NCBI GenBank assembly: GCA_965364735.1
Contig: CBDTYW010000249.1
Coordinates: 1-5,345, forward strand
Direction: 5' to 3'
DNA: 5,345 nt
Source: CBDTYW01 sp965364735
GTDB taxonomy: Bacteria > Actinomycetota > Nitriliruptoria > Nitriliruptorales > Nitriliruptoraceae
Of the stretch, positions 1-5,345 are shown one piece after another; positions within the stretch are counted from its first letter, which is position 1; each line of letters begins with the position of its first letter. The translations under genes were made by a program, and so were the position numbers. A model generated the notes under the pieces. That model made no database searches and was not told the origin of the DNA. It worked only from the letters and a program-made list of their open reading frames with translations.

Positions 1-38
1 AGGGCGCGGCCGCCGCCGGCGACTCACGGGAGACGCGC

Positions 39-1151
39 ATGGCATCCAAGGACCGCAGGGCGATGCCGCCCGTCAGCCCGCCGGCGTCGTTGCTGCGCTC
101 GGCGCAGGCCGTACGTCGCGTCATCGAGCGGGCCCATCGAGGGGCTGGCCTGCCGTTGCTGACGATCCTCGAGCAGACGATCAGCATGGTCGAGGTGCAT
201 GCCACCGCGGCCTTCGCCGAGCTGCGCATCCCCGAGGCGCTCGCCGACGCGCCGGCCACCTCAGCGGAGATCGCCGACCTCGTCAACGCCGACACGACCG
301 GCATCGATCGGCTGCTGCGGTTCGTCGTGACCCGCGGGCTCGTGAAGCGGTCCGGCGACACCTGGAAGCTCACCGCGGCAGGTCACCTGCTGCGCGAAGA
401 CCACCCCGACTCGGTCCGCGCGTGGGTGCTCTTCGCCGGGTCCGGATGGCAGACCGCCGCGTGGGCCCACCTCGCCGATGGGATCCGCAACCCCGACACC
501 ACCCCGTACGCCATCGAGCACGGCGCCCCGTTCTTCGATGACCTCGCCACCAACCCCGACCGCGGCGCGCTGTTCGACGGCGCGATGGAGGCGACATCGC
601 GGCTGCAGGGCGACCTGCTCAACCGGGCGCTCGACCTCGACGGTGTCAGCACGGTGTGCGATGTCGGCGGCGGCACCGGGTCGGTCCTCACCCGCCTGCT
701 CGAGGCCCATCCGCAGCTGCGCGGACAGCTCGTCGAGCTGCCCGACGTGATCGAGCGTGCCCGCGATCTGGTCGACGAGGCCGGGCTCACCAGCCGGATC
801 GAACTCACGCCCGGTGACATGTTCGCGGGCATCCCGGACGGCGCCGACCGCTACGTGCTCGCCGCCGTCGTCCACGACTGGGCTGACGACGACGCCGTGC
901 GGATCCTCTCCAACGTCGGAGACGCGCTGAGCGCCCCGGGAGCCCGCGCGGTCGTGATCGAGCTCGAGCTGCCCGACCACGATGGTGCCAGCCTGGAACG
1001 TTCCTACGACCTGCTGATGCTGGTCCTCGGGGGCGGCCGAGAACGCACCCACGACGAGTTCGTTGCGCTGTATGACCGTGCGGGCCTCGCGATCGCCGAC
1101 GACATCGTGCTCGGCAACGGCTGGCACGCGCACGAGCTCATCCGCAGCTGA
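39..1151 (+). CDS. SAM-dependent O-methyltransferase, small-molecule type (winged-helix dimerisation domain plus Rossmann domain)
   Basis: This 370-residue protein should transfer a methyl group from S-adenosylmethionine to a hydroxyl of a small, probably aromatic or polyketide-like, molecule in the cytoplasm. Residues about 40-120 resemble the N-terminal winged-helix dimerisation domain of the plant COMT/acetylserotonin OMT/actinobacterial polyketide OMT family. Residues about 190-370 are the Rossmann domain: the glycine-rich SAM motif is DVGGGTGS (208-215), the acidic residue after the second strand lies in VELPDV (232-237), and VVHDW (277-281) places H279 where plant enzymes have the catalytic base. 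GGGRERTHDEF (331-341) matches the conserved C-terminal GGRERT motif. The length is normal for the family, with a basic N-terminal tail of about 35 residues before the domain. GGGAGA-like purines (GGGAGA, 28-33) lie 5 bases before ATG 39 and decide that start; ATG 63 is a weaker alternative. The substrate cannot be read from the sequence. The fold and reaction class are secure. Confidence 0.93.
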   Translation: MASKDRRAMPPVSPPASLLRSAQAVRRVIERAHRGAGLPLLTILEQTISMVEVHATAAFAELRIPEALADAPATSAEIADLVNADTTGIDRLLRFVVTRGLVKRSGDTWKLTAAGHLLREDHPDSVRAWVLFAGSGWQTAAWAHLADGIRNPDTTPYAIEHGAPFFDDLATNPDRGALFDGAMEATSRLQGDLLNRALDLDGVSTVCDVGGGTGSVLTRLLEAHPQLRGQLVELPDVIERARDLVDEAGLTSRIELTPGDMFAGIPDGADRYVLAAVVHDWADDDAVRILSNVGDALSAPGARAVVIELELPDHDGASLERSYDLLMLVLGGGRERTHDEFVALYDRAGLAIADDIVLGNGWHAHELIRS

Positions 1152-1226
1152 GGGGCAACGGCGGGCAGTCCGGTCGGGGCGTCGGTCGCGGCGTGCGCTG
1201 TTCGATGGTGGCCGCACGTACAGGCT

Positions 1227-1264
1227 TGTCGACATGGTGTCGTTATCATGTCGACACCACGTCG
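1227..1264. promoter_or_regulatory. Probable TetR operator: four TGTCG-type units with an exact 11-bp period
   Basis: TGTCG occurs at 1227, 1238 and 1249, and CGTCG (one mismatch) follows at 1260, so the spacing is exactly 11 bp each time. The first and third units extend to the self-complementary octamer TGTCGACA (1227-1234 and 1249-1256). As a result 1227-1236 and 1247-1256 form a perfect 10-bp inverted repeat, and GGTGTCG at 1236-1242 pairs with CGACACC at 1252-1258. Repeats one helical turn apart put the binding sites on one face of the DNA. The array sits just upstream of the permease start and overlaps a possible -10 box. The natural candidate to bind it is the TetR-family regulator at the end of the same cassette; that assignment is inference. 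Confidence 0.65.
1244..1249 (+). promoter_or_regulatory. Candidate -10 box (TATCAT) for the ABC cassette
   Basis: TATCAT fits the actinobacterial TANNNT -10 pattern and lies in the middle of the 11-bp repeat array, so a bound repressor would block it. It would put the transcript start near 1256, giving a leader of under 30 bases before ATG 1284. No good -35 hexamer is visible at the right spacing, which keeps confidence low. Confidence 0.35.
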
Positions 1265-1274
1265 CCAAGAGATC

Positions 1275-1278
1275 GAGG
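1275..1278 (+). promoter_or_regulatory. Shine-Dalgarno GAGG that decides the permease start
   Basis: GAGG lies 5 bases before ATG 1284. The earlier in-frame ATG at 1248 has no Shine-Dalgarno sequence, lies inside the operator array, and would add 12 residues that are not membrane-like. The start at 1284 puts the typical short amphipathic stretch directly before the first membrane helix. Confidence 0.7.
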
Positions 1279-1283
1279 TTGTC

Positions 1284-2372
1284 ATGTTCGTCGCGCTGCG
1301 GGACCTGTGGTTCGCCAGAGGGCGGTTCGCGCTCGTCGGTGTCGTGATCGGGCTGGTGGCGATGATGGCCACCCTGCTGTCGGGGCTGGCCAACGGGCTC
1401 GTCGACGACGGGATCTCGGGGCTGCGTCAGCTGCCGCTCACGCACCTCGCCTTCCAGCCCGGCGCCACGTCGACCTTCAGCCGCTCGAACCTGACCGAGG
1501 CCAACCTCGCCGCGTGGGAAGGCCACGACGGCATCGAGGCATCGCCGGTCGGAGCCTCCTTCTTCAACGCGAGGCGGGCGGACGGATCGACCATCGATCT
1601 GGCGCTGTTCGGCGTCACTGCCGACAGCTTCCTCGTGCCGCCCGGCGAGGCGCGCACCTCGCTCGAGGGACCTCCCGGGCTGATCCTCAGCCACCGGTTC
1701 CAGGAGCAGGGGCTGCAGGTCGGTGATGAGCTGACGGTCGTCGGGATCGAGCAGACCCTCCCGGTGCTCGGGTTCACGTTCACGGGGTCCTACGGCCACG
1801 TCAACATCGCCTTCTCGTCGCTCGAGACGTGGCAGGGGCTGCTCTACGGCGACAACGCGGGGGACCGGTTCTCGGCGATCGCCATCCGCGCGGACAACAC
1901 CGCGGACTTCGCGGCGATCGACGCAGCCGCCGGCACCCAGGTCGAGACGAAGGCCGCCGCCTACGCGGGGTCGCCCGGGTTCTCCGGTGAAACCCAGACG
2001 ATGAGCCTCATCAGGAGCTTCCTGCTCATGATCTCGGCCCTGATCGTCGGCGCGTTCTTCACGGTCTGGACGGTGCAGCGCGCAGGCGAGATCGGCCAGC
2101 TGAAGGCACTCGGCGCGTCGTCGGGCTACGTCGCTCGCGATGCGCTCGGGCAGATGGCGATCGTGCTGGTGGCCGCGACGGTCGGTGGCGCGGCGATCGC
2201 GGTCGGCCTCGGGCAGCTGGTCGGCTCCTCGACGGTCCCGTTCCGACTCGAGACCGCCCCGATCCTGACGTCGGTCGGGTTGTTGGTCGCGTTCGGGCTC
2301 GTGGGCTGCCTGATCGCGGTGCGTCGCATCACAGCGGTCGACCCAATCGTTGCCCTCCGTTCGCGCGCCTGA
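1284..2372 (+). CDS. ABC transporter permease, FtsX/MacB type
   Basis: This 362-residue membrane protein has the layout of the FtsX/MacB/LolC (type VII) permeases: one membrane helix near the N-terminus (about 15-37), a large extracytoplasmic domain (about 50-240), then three more helices (about 242-263, 290-313 and 327-346). The cytoplasmic loop after the second helix reads EIGQLKALGAS (269-279), the conserved coupling segment that contacts the ATPase. The C-terminal VDPIVALRSRA also matches the family, where permeases often end in a P-x-x-ALR motif. Such permeases usually work as dimers with a LolD/MacB-like ATPase and use ATP hydrolysis to drive conformational change across the membrane (export, lipoprotein handling or signalling) rather than classic import. 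The cognate ATPase follows after 37 bases. No MacA-like adaptor or second permease is seen nearby. An alternative start is ATG 1248. The substrate is unknown. Confidence 0.9.
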   Translation: MFVALRDLWFARGRFALVGVVIGLVAMMATLLSGLANGLVDDGISGLRQLPLTHLAFQPGATSTFSRSNLTEANLAAWEGHDGIEASPVGASFFNARRADGSTIDLALFGVTADSFLVPPGEARTSLEGPPGLILSHRFQEQGLQVGDELTVVGIEQTLPVLGFTFTGSYGHVNIAFSSLETWQGLLYGDNAGDRFSAIAIRADNTADFAAIDAAAGTQVETKAAAYAGSPGFSGETQTMSLIRSFLLMISALIVGAFFTVWTVQRAGEIGQLKALGASSGYVARDALGQMAIVLVAATVGGAAIAVGLGQLVGSSTVPFRLETAPILTSVGLLVAFGLVGCLIAVRRITAVDPIVALRSRA

Positions 2373-2409
2373 ACAACCTCCTGCAGCTGACCACGAAGGA
2401 AGTCCCATC

Positions 2410-3111
2410 ATGAGCCTGACCTTGGACCGCGTGACCGTGACCGTCCCTGACGGCACCGATGTGCTCACCATCCTCGACAACGCCTCGCTGCAGGTCGACC
2501 CGGGCGACGTCATCGCGCTGACCGGCGCCTCCGGGTCCGGCAAGTCGACCCTGATCGCGGTCGCGGCGCTGCTGCTGCGTCCGCAGTCCGGCACCGTCAG
2601 CATCCAAGGAATGGATGCGACCAACGCCACCAGGGCGGAGCAGACCCGGCTCCGTCGCGACCACATCGGCGTCGTCTACCAGTCACCGAACCTGTTCCCG
2701 TCGCTGACGGCCCGCGAGCAGGTCGAGCTCGTCGCGCACATCAACGGCAGGCTCGACGCCGCTGCTCGCAAGCGTGCGGAGGCCCTGTTGGTCACCATGG
2801 GGCTGGGATCGAGGCTCGGCGCCCGCCCGGCCGAGATGTCGGGAGGAGAACGTCAGCGCGTCGGGATTGCCCGCGCGCTGATGAACAACCCCGAGGTGCT
2901 GCTCGCAGACGAGCCCACCGCCGCGCTGGACGCCGAACGAGGAGCGCAGATCATGGAGCTCCTCGTCGAGCAGGCGACCACGGCCGGCACCGCCACCCTG
3001 ATCGTCACCCACCTGCCGGAGCAGGTCGCCGCGACGCGTCGCGTCACCATCTCCGACGGCCGGCTCACCGAACACCACCTGACCCCCACATCGACCCCGA
3101 CACGAAGCTGA
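2410..3111 (+). CDS. ABC transporter ATP-binding protein, LolD/MacB type
   Basis: This 233-residue protein is a complete nucleotide-binding subunit. Walker A is GASGSGKST (39-47), the Q-loop glutamine is Q91 in VVYQSP, the signature is MSGGERQR (143-150), Walker B is VLLADE (163-168) with catalytic E168, the D-loop is ALD (172-174), and the switch histidine is H201 in IVTH. Glu in place of Gln at the last signature position is usual in this subfamily. It should power the upstream FtsX-type permease from the cytoplasmic face. GAAGGAAG (about 2395-2402) lies before ATG 2410 at good spacing. An in-frame start at 2350 would overlap the end of the permease and add 20 residues of low similarity to the fold, so I reject it. 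All catalytic residues are present. The short tail after the H-loop is Thr/Pro-rich (from about 221). Confidence 0.94.
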   Translation: MSLTLDRVTVTVPDGTDVLTILDNASLQVDPGDVIALTGASGSGKSTLIAVAALLLRPQSGTVSIQGMDATNATRAEQTRLRRDHIGVVYQSPNLFPSLTAREQVELVAHINGRLDAAARKRAEALLVTMGLGSRLGARPAEMSGGERQRVGIARALMNNPEVLLADEPTAALDAERGAQIMELLVEQATTAGTATLIVTHLPEQVAATRRVTISDGRLTEHHLTPTSTPTRS

Positions 3112-3113
3112 GC

Positions 3114-3707
3114 ATGCCGAAGATCAGCGGAGAGAACATCGCCGAGCACGTTGCTGCCCAGGGGCAGGCCGTGTTCGACACGGCCATCCGCCTCTTCGGC
3201 GAGCGCGGGGTCGCGAACGTCACCACCGGAGACATCGCGAGCGAGGTGGGGCTCGCCCGCACGTCGATCTACCGGTACTTCCCGACCAAGGCCTCCATCG
3301 TCCACCGCTGGTTCGAGGAGGCGATGCCGCCTCTCGTCGCAGCGGCAACAGCCATCGCAGACGCACCGTTGCCCCGGGCAGAGCAGCTGCAGCGATGGGT
3401 CGACCTGCAGCTCGACTTCCTCGTCGACGACAACAACCACGCCATGATCCAAGCGTCGCGCGACACCGGCGACATGCCCGACGACATCCTCACCGCGATC
3501 GGGCGACGCCACCGCGACCTCTACGCGTCTCTGCACCGCATCGTGGCCGACGAGGACACGCCGGAGCCGGCGACCGCGACCCGGGTACTCCTCATCGCGA
3601 TGTTGCTCCGCGACCTCGTCGACCTCACGACCAAGGGCATCCCGATCGCCGTGGCCCGAGCCGAGCTCCAGCGGGCGACCGCGTTGATCGCCGGCACCTT
3701 CGGGTGA
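3114..3707 (+). CDS. TetR/AcrR-family transcriptional regulator, probable repressor of the ABC cassette
   Basis: This 197-residue protein has the TetR N-terminal DNA-binding domain at about 15-62. It runs from AVFDTAIRLFGERG (19-32), through the helix-turn-helix TTGDIASEVGLARTSIYRYF (37-56), to the PTKASIV linker (57-63). The C-terminal part (about 70-197) is all-helical, as expected for ligand binding and dimerisation, and is too variable to name a ligand. It starts 2 bases after the ATPase stop, with only a weak Shine-Dalgarno (GAAG near 3104), so translation is probably coupled to the ATPase. Being the last gene of the cassette, it would be made only when the transporter is transcribed, the usual setup for autoregulation. 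The best candidate operator is the 11-bp repeat array at 1227-1264. Family assignment is secure; the target and ligand are inferred or unknown. Confidence 0.92.
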   Translation: MPKISGENIAEHVAAQGQAVFDTAIRLFGERGVANVTTGDIASEVGLARTSIYRYFPTKASIVHRWFEEAMPPLVAAATAIADAPLPRAEQLQRWVDLQLDFLVDDNNHAMIQASRDTGDMPDDILTAIGRRHRDLYASLHRIVADEDTPEPATATRVLLIAMLLRDLVDLTTKGIPIAVARAELQRATALIAGTFG

Positions 3708-3776
3708 GCAGTGACGCGGTGGATGCGCGCTCGACCCCCGAGGGTCACGTGAACGCTGACCTCGCTGAGGACCTTC

Positions 3777-3799
3777 ACCCGGGCCGAGCACGGCCGGGT
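3777..3799. terminator. GC-rich hairpin after the TetR gene, weak terminator candidate
   Basis: ACCCGGGCCG (3777-3786) can pair with CGGCCGGGT (3791-3799) around an AGCA loop, leaving one bulged G. There is no T-tract on either strand, so this is not a classical intrinsic terminator. It could end the ABC cassette transcript, or be only a by-product of high GC. Confidence 0.2.
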
Positions 3800-3869
3800 C
3801 GTCGCCGCACGCGGTCGCGGTGAGCGCGAGGCCGAGCGCAAGGCTCGCCCCGATCAGTCGACGTCGGAC
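3777..3869 (-). pseudogene. Fragment of a lipoprotein gene (signal peptide only), start codon missing
   Basis: Read on the minus strand from 3869, the frame gives VRRRLIGA, then a hydrophobic run SLALGLALTATA, then CGDDPAVLGPG. This has the positively charged n-region, hydrophobic core and lipobox (TATAC, Cys codon at 3807-3809) of a secreted lipoprotein, followed by the usual acidic residues. The first codon of this unit is GTC, not GTG, and no ATG, GTG or TTG start lies just upstream in frame. An ATG at 3886-3888 opens a different frame that stops after 11 codons at 3854. Downstream, plausible protein (VKVLSEVSVHVT) continues in another frame, and the whole runs into the antisense of the TetR gene. 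I read it as a decayed remnant. A chance resemblance in GC-rich, Ala/Leu-coding DNA is the main alternative. Confidence 0.4.
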
Positions 3870-3881
3870 GGGGCGGTGGTC

Positions 3882-4055
3882 AGTCGCATCACGGCGACCC
3901 GGGGCCGGCGGCTCGCCGAGCAGGAGCAACGCGACCGTGACCGGGGAGCCGTGGTCGTGGATGATCGGCGCCGGGTGGCCGCCCCGCAGCATCTCGCGGT
4001 ACATCCGATCGACGCCGATTGCCTGGCGTTCTGCAAGGCGCAGCTTGCTGGGCAG
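3882..4055 (-). pseudogene. Fragment resembling the C-terminal end of a RecG-like/AlbA_2 ATP-binding protein
   Basis: The minus-strand frame from 4055 to 3882 reads LPSKLRLAERQAIGVDRM, then YREMLRGGHPAPIIHDHG and SPVTVALLLLGEPPAP. The segment LRLAE...GVDRMYREMLRxGHPAP strongly recalls, from memory of the family, the GIDRMYR-type segment near the end of the ATPase domain in RecG-like/Schlafen AlbA_2 ATP-binding proteins (COG2865-like). About 49 of its 58 codons end in G or C, as expected of a once-coding frame in this genome. It has no start of its own, no upstream domains, and the frame runs straight on into the lipoprotein-like leader, so it is not an intact gene. Those full-length proteins have several hundred residues; only about 55 are here. 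The family assignment needs a profile search to be firm. Confidence 0.42.
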
Positions 4056-4070
4056 GTCGGTCTCCCGGGC

Positions 4071-4074
4071 GAGG
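4071..4074 (+). promoter_or_regulatory. Shine-Dalgarno GAGG supporting the GTG start of the DUF1737 gene
   Basis: GAGG ends 8 bases before GTG 4083, ideal spacing. The other start candidates, GTG 4158 and ATG 4161, have no such sequence at a good distance. The base composition of the + frame also turns gene-like from about here. Confidence 0.5.
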
Positions 4075-4082
4075 TGCTGGCG

Positions 4083-4331
4083 GTGAACCGACGTAACCTC
4101 ACGCCGGTGATCGAGGAGATCTTCGTGGATGCGTTGGACCAGGCAGGCGACGAGCGCGTGATGGAGCTGCCCGAGCGTCTGCCCTATCGGCTGTTGACCG
4201 GCACCGACACGCGCGAGTTCTGCGAGAAGGTTTCGACGGCGCTGCTCGACGGATACGTCCTGCACGGCGGGCCAGCAGTGACGTTCGACGGCGAGAAGAT
4301 GCTGACCGCCCAGGCGGTTGTCCTCCCGTGA
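4083..4331 (+). CDS. DUF1737-family small protein, translationally coupled to metZ
   Basis: With the GTG at 4083 this gene encodes 82 residues. Residues about 35-82 match the DUF1737 pattern as I know it: an aromatic YRLLTG strand, then TREFCEKVSTALLDGY (a helix followed by G-Y/W), then LHGGPAVTFDG and a final AQAVV strand. The family is short, of unknown function, and has no catalytic signature I can point to. Residues 1-34 (NRRNLTPVIEEIF...DERVMELPERL) are extra. They are supported by the Shine-Dalgarno at 4071-4074 and by codon bias: by my count 22 of 26 codons before 4161 end in G/C while only about 8 have G/C in second position. The conservative alternative is a 56-residue protein from ATG 4161. 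Its TGA overlaps the metZ ATG (TGATG at 4329-4333), so the two are probably co-translated. The protein is soluble with no signal peptide. Family confidence is good, the start is moderate. Confidence 0.72.
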   Translation: MNRRNLTPVIEEIFVDALDQAGDERVMELPERLPYRLLTGTDTREFCEKVSTALLDGYVLHGGPAVTFDGEKMLTAQAVVLP

Positions 4332-5345
4332 TGAACCCTGAGCAGCACCCCGACACCCGCGCTGTCCGCGCGGGGACGCAGCGCAGCCAGTTCTCCGAGA
4401 CGTCCGAGGCCATGTTCCTCAACTCGGGATACGTCTACGAGACGGCCGCTGAGGCCGCAGCAGCGTTCGCCGGCGAGATCGTGCGCCACCGCTACTCGCG
4501 GGTGTCGAACCCGACGACGTCGATGCTGCAGGAGCGGATGGCCGCGTTGGAAGGCGCCGAGGCGGGCTGGGCGACGGCCTCCGGGATGTCCGCGGTGTTC
4601 AACGCGCTGCTCGCCTGCACCAAGCAGGGCAGCCGGATCGTCGCGGCGCGCGCGATGTTCGGCTCCTGCCACACCGTGTTGACCGAGATCCTCCCGCGCT
4701 ACGGCGTCACCTGCGAGCTCGTCGACGGGACCGACCTCGACGCGTGGGCCGCGGCGCTGGCCACGCCGGCCGACGCGGTCTTCTTCGAGTCGCCGTCCAA
4801 CCCCATGCAGGAGCTCGTCGACATCGCCGCGGTCAGCGAGGTCGCCCACGCGGCGGGCGCGACGGTCGTCGTCGACAACGCCTTCCTCGCCCCGACCGTC
4901 CAGTACCCGCTGCAGCTCGGCGCCGACGTCGTCACCTACTCGACGACCAAGCACGCCGACGGGCAGGGCCGCACCCTCGGCGGGATGGTGCTCGGAACCG
5001 CGAAGTTCATCAGCGAGGACTTCATGCCCTTCATGCGCCACACCGGCCCGATCATGAGCCCGTTCAACGCCTGGGTGGTGCTGAAGGGCCTCGAGACGCT
5101 CCCGCTGCGACGCGATCGGATGTCGTCGAGCGCGCTCGAGCTGGCCGCGTTCCTCGAGCAGCGCCCCGAGGTGGCCGGAGTTCGGTACCCGTTCCTCGCC
5201 TCGCACCCGCAGCACGAGCTTGCCAAGCGCCAGATGTCGTCGGGCGGCAGCGTCATCACCTTCGACGTCGTCGGCGCGCAGCCCGAGGCCTTCGCGTTCC
5301 TCGACGCGATGCAGCTGATCGACATCTCGAACAACTTCGCCGACG
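4331..5345 (+). CDS. metZ: O-succinylhomoserine sulfhydrylase (partial, 3' end beyond window)
   Basis: This is a PLP-dependent enzyme of the Cys/Met metabolism family (transsulfuration fold). It should join O-succinyl-L-homoserine (or O-acetylhomoserine) with sulfide to give homocysteine, the direct sulfhydrylation step of methionine synthesis in the cytoplasm. The 338 residues present include YSRVSNPT (55-62, Y55 and R57 for the phosphate of the neighbouring subunit's PLP), SGMSA (84-88), FESPSNP (152-158), VVVDNAF (179-185, D182 for the PLP ring nitrogen) and STTKHADGQGR (204-214), with K207 the Schiff-base lysine. The DGQGRxLGG run after the lysine is what I associate with MetZ rather than cystathionine gamma-synthase (MetB), but paralogues of this family are easily confused. 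The frame is open to the last base; about 50-60 C-terminal residues are probably missing compared with the usual 390-400. The start overlaps the stop of the DUF1737 gene by one base (TGATG), so it is likely translated by coupling. Confidence 0.9.
   Translation, partial: MNPEQHPDTRAVRAGTQRSQFSETSEAMFLNSGYVYETAAEAAAAFAGEIVRHRYSRVSNPTTSMLQERMAALEGAEAGWATASGMSAVFNALLACTKQGSRIVAARAMFGSCHTVLTEILPRYGVTCELVDGTDLDAWAAALATPADAVFFESPSNPMQELVDIAAVSEVAHAAGATVVVDNAFLAPTVQYPLQLGADVVTYSTTKHADGQGRTLGGMVLGTAKFISEDFMPFMRHTGPIMSPFNAWVVLKGLETLPLRRDRMSSSALELAAFLEQRPEVAGVRYPFLASHPQHELAKRQMSSGGSVITFDVVGAQPEAFAFLDAMQLIDISNNFAD

Larger units (their letters stand above)
1152..1283. other. Intergenic control region between the methyltransferase and the ABC cassette
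   Basis: These 132 bases separate the methyltransferase stop from the chosen permease start. The first 70 or so bases are G-rich and I see no convincing terminator hairpin with a T-tract. The second half is clearly less GC-rich and holds the 11-bp repeat array, a candidate -10 box and the permease Shine-Dalgarno sequence. The region therefore probably gives the ABC cassette its own promoter, rather than having it read only from the methyltransferase. Confidence 0.6.
3708..4082. other. 375-base stretch without an intact gene, holding minus-strand gene debris
   Basis: No convincing + strand gene occupies this stretch. Two small GC hairpins lie in its first part: GACCC/GGGTC at 3733-3746 and a larger one at 3777-3799. 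From 4055 down to 3777 the minus strand keeps one frame open with protein-like content: first a RecG-like tail, then a lipoprotein-like leader. The + frame that runs on from the DUF1737 gene back to 3876 is open too, but looks like a shadow: it is Arg/Asp-rich and low in hydrophobic residues. Confidence 0.5.

Noticed and set aside
1248..1283. Upstream ATG start for the permease
   Set aside because: It has no Shine-Dalgarno sequence and lies inside the repeat array and after the candidate -10 box. ATG 1284 has GAGG at 5 bases.
1193..1726. 177-residue open frame overlapping the operator region and permease start
   Set aside because: It is out of frame with the permease, extremely Arg/Ala-rich, and has no family resemblance.
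2350..2409. Upstream start for the ATPase
   Set aside because: It would overlap the permease end and add 20 residues foreign to the family. ATG 2410 has a strong Shine-Dalgarno sequence and begins with the standard first strand.
261..2666. 801-residue open frame on the minus strand
   Set aside because: It is antisense to the methyltransferase, permease and part of the ATPase. Its translation is rich in Arg, Asp, Glu and Gly, without recognisable domains, as expected from the complement of high-GC coding DNA.
3733..3746. Small hairpin GACCC/GGGTC after the TetR stop
   Set aside because: Five base pairs with a four-base loop and no T-tract are expected by chance at this GC content.
3395..3823. 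142-residue + strand open frame overlapping the TetR gene
   Set aside because: It is a His/Arg/Pro-rich shadow of the TetR reading frame with no recognisable domain.
3876..4082. 151-residue version of the DUF1737 protein starting at GTG 3876
   Set aside because: The added segment is Arg/Asp-rich and shadow-like, overlaps a better protein-like frame on the minus strand, and has no good Shine-Dalgarno sequence.
2853..4265. 470-residue open frame on the minus strand as one gene
   Set aside because: The part below about 3710 is antisense to the TetR and ATPase genes and looks like shadow sequence. Only the 3777-4055 part has protein-like content, and that joins two unrelated pieces, so I list those as fragments.

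Overview
The window comes from a high-GC bacterium, most likely an actinobacterium: coding frames have G/C in most third positions, GTG starts look plausible, and the permease-ATPase-TetR cassette and the MetZ variant are of a kind common in Actinobacteria. An acidimicrobial-like host would fit but is only an impression. All intact genes are on the + strand.

Layout. (1) Positions 39-1151: a complete SAM-dependent O-methyltransferase of the small-molecule type (winged-helix dimerisation domain plus Rossmann domain), with a good Shine-Dalgarno sequence. (2) Positions 1152-1283: an intergenic control region. It holds a striking array of four TGTCG-type units repeated exactly every 11 bp, overlapping a possible -10 box. 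(3) Positions 1284-3707: a compact three-gene cassette of FtsX/MacB-type ABC permease, LolD/MacB-type ATPase and TetR-family regulator, with gaps of 37 and 2 bases. The regulator probably represses its own operon through the 11-bp array. (4) Positions 3708-4082: about 375 bases without an intact gene. On the minus strand one open frame carries what looks like the C-terminal end of a RecG-like/AlbA_2 ATP-binding protein, followed directly by a lipoprotein signal sequence with no usable start codon. I read this as gene debris at an old junction. (5) Positions 4083-4331: a small DUF1737 protein, whose stop codon overlaps the start of (6) metZ (4331 to the window edge), an O-succinylhomoserine sulfhydrylase cut off by the end of the window.

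How the genes may work together. The ABC cassette is an autonomous regulated transport or envelope-remodelling unit. The upstream methyltransferase points the same way but is separated from it by the promoter/operator region, so any shared substrate is speculative. The DUF1737 protein and MetZ are translationally coupled, which suggests that the small protein is made with, and may serve, the homocysteine-forming enzyme.

I found no rRNA, tRNA, CRISPR array, insertion sequence or origin. The most noteworthy items are the 11-bp periodic operator, the minus-strand debris and the DUF1737-MetZ coupling. I do not see convincing evidence of a wholly new system.
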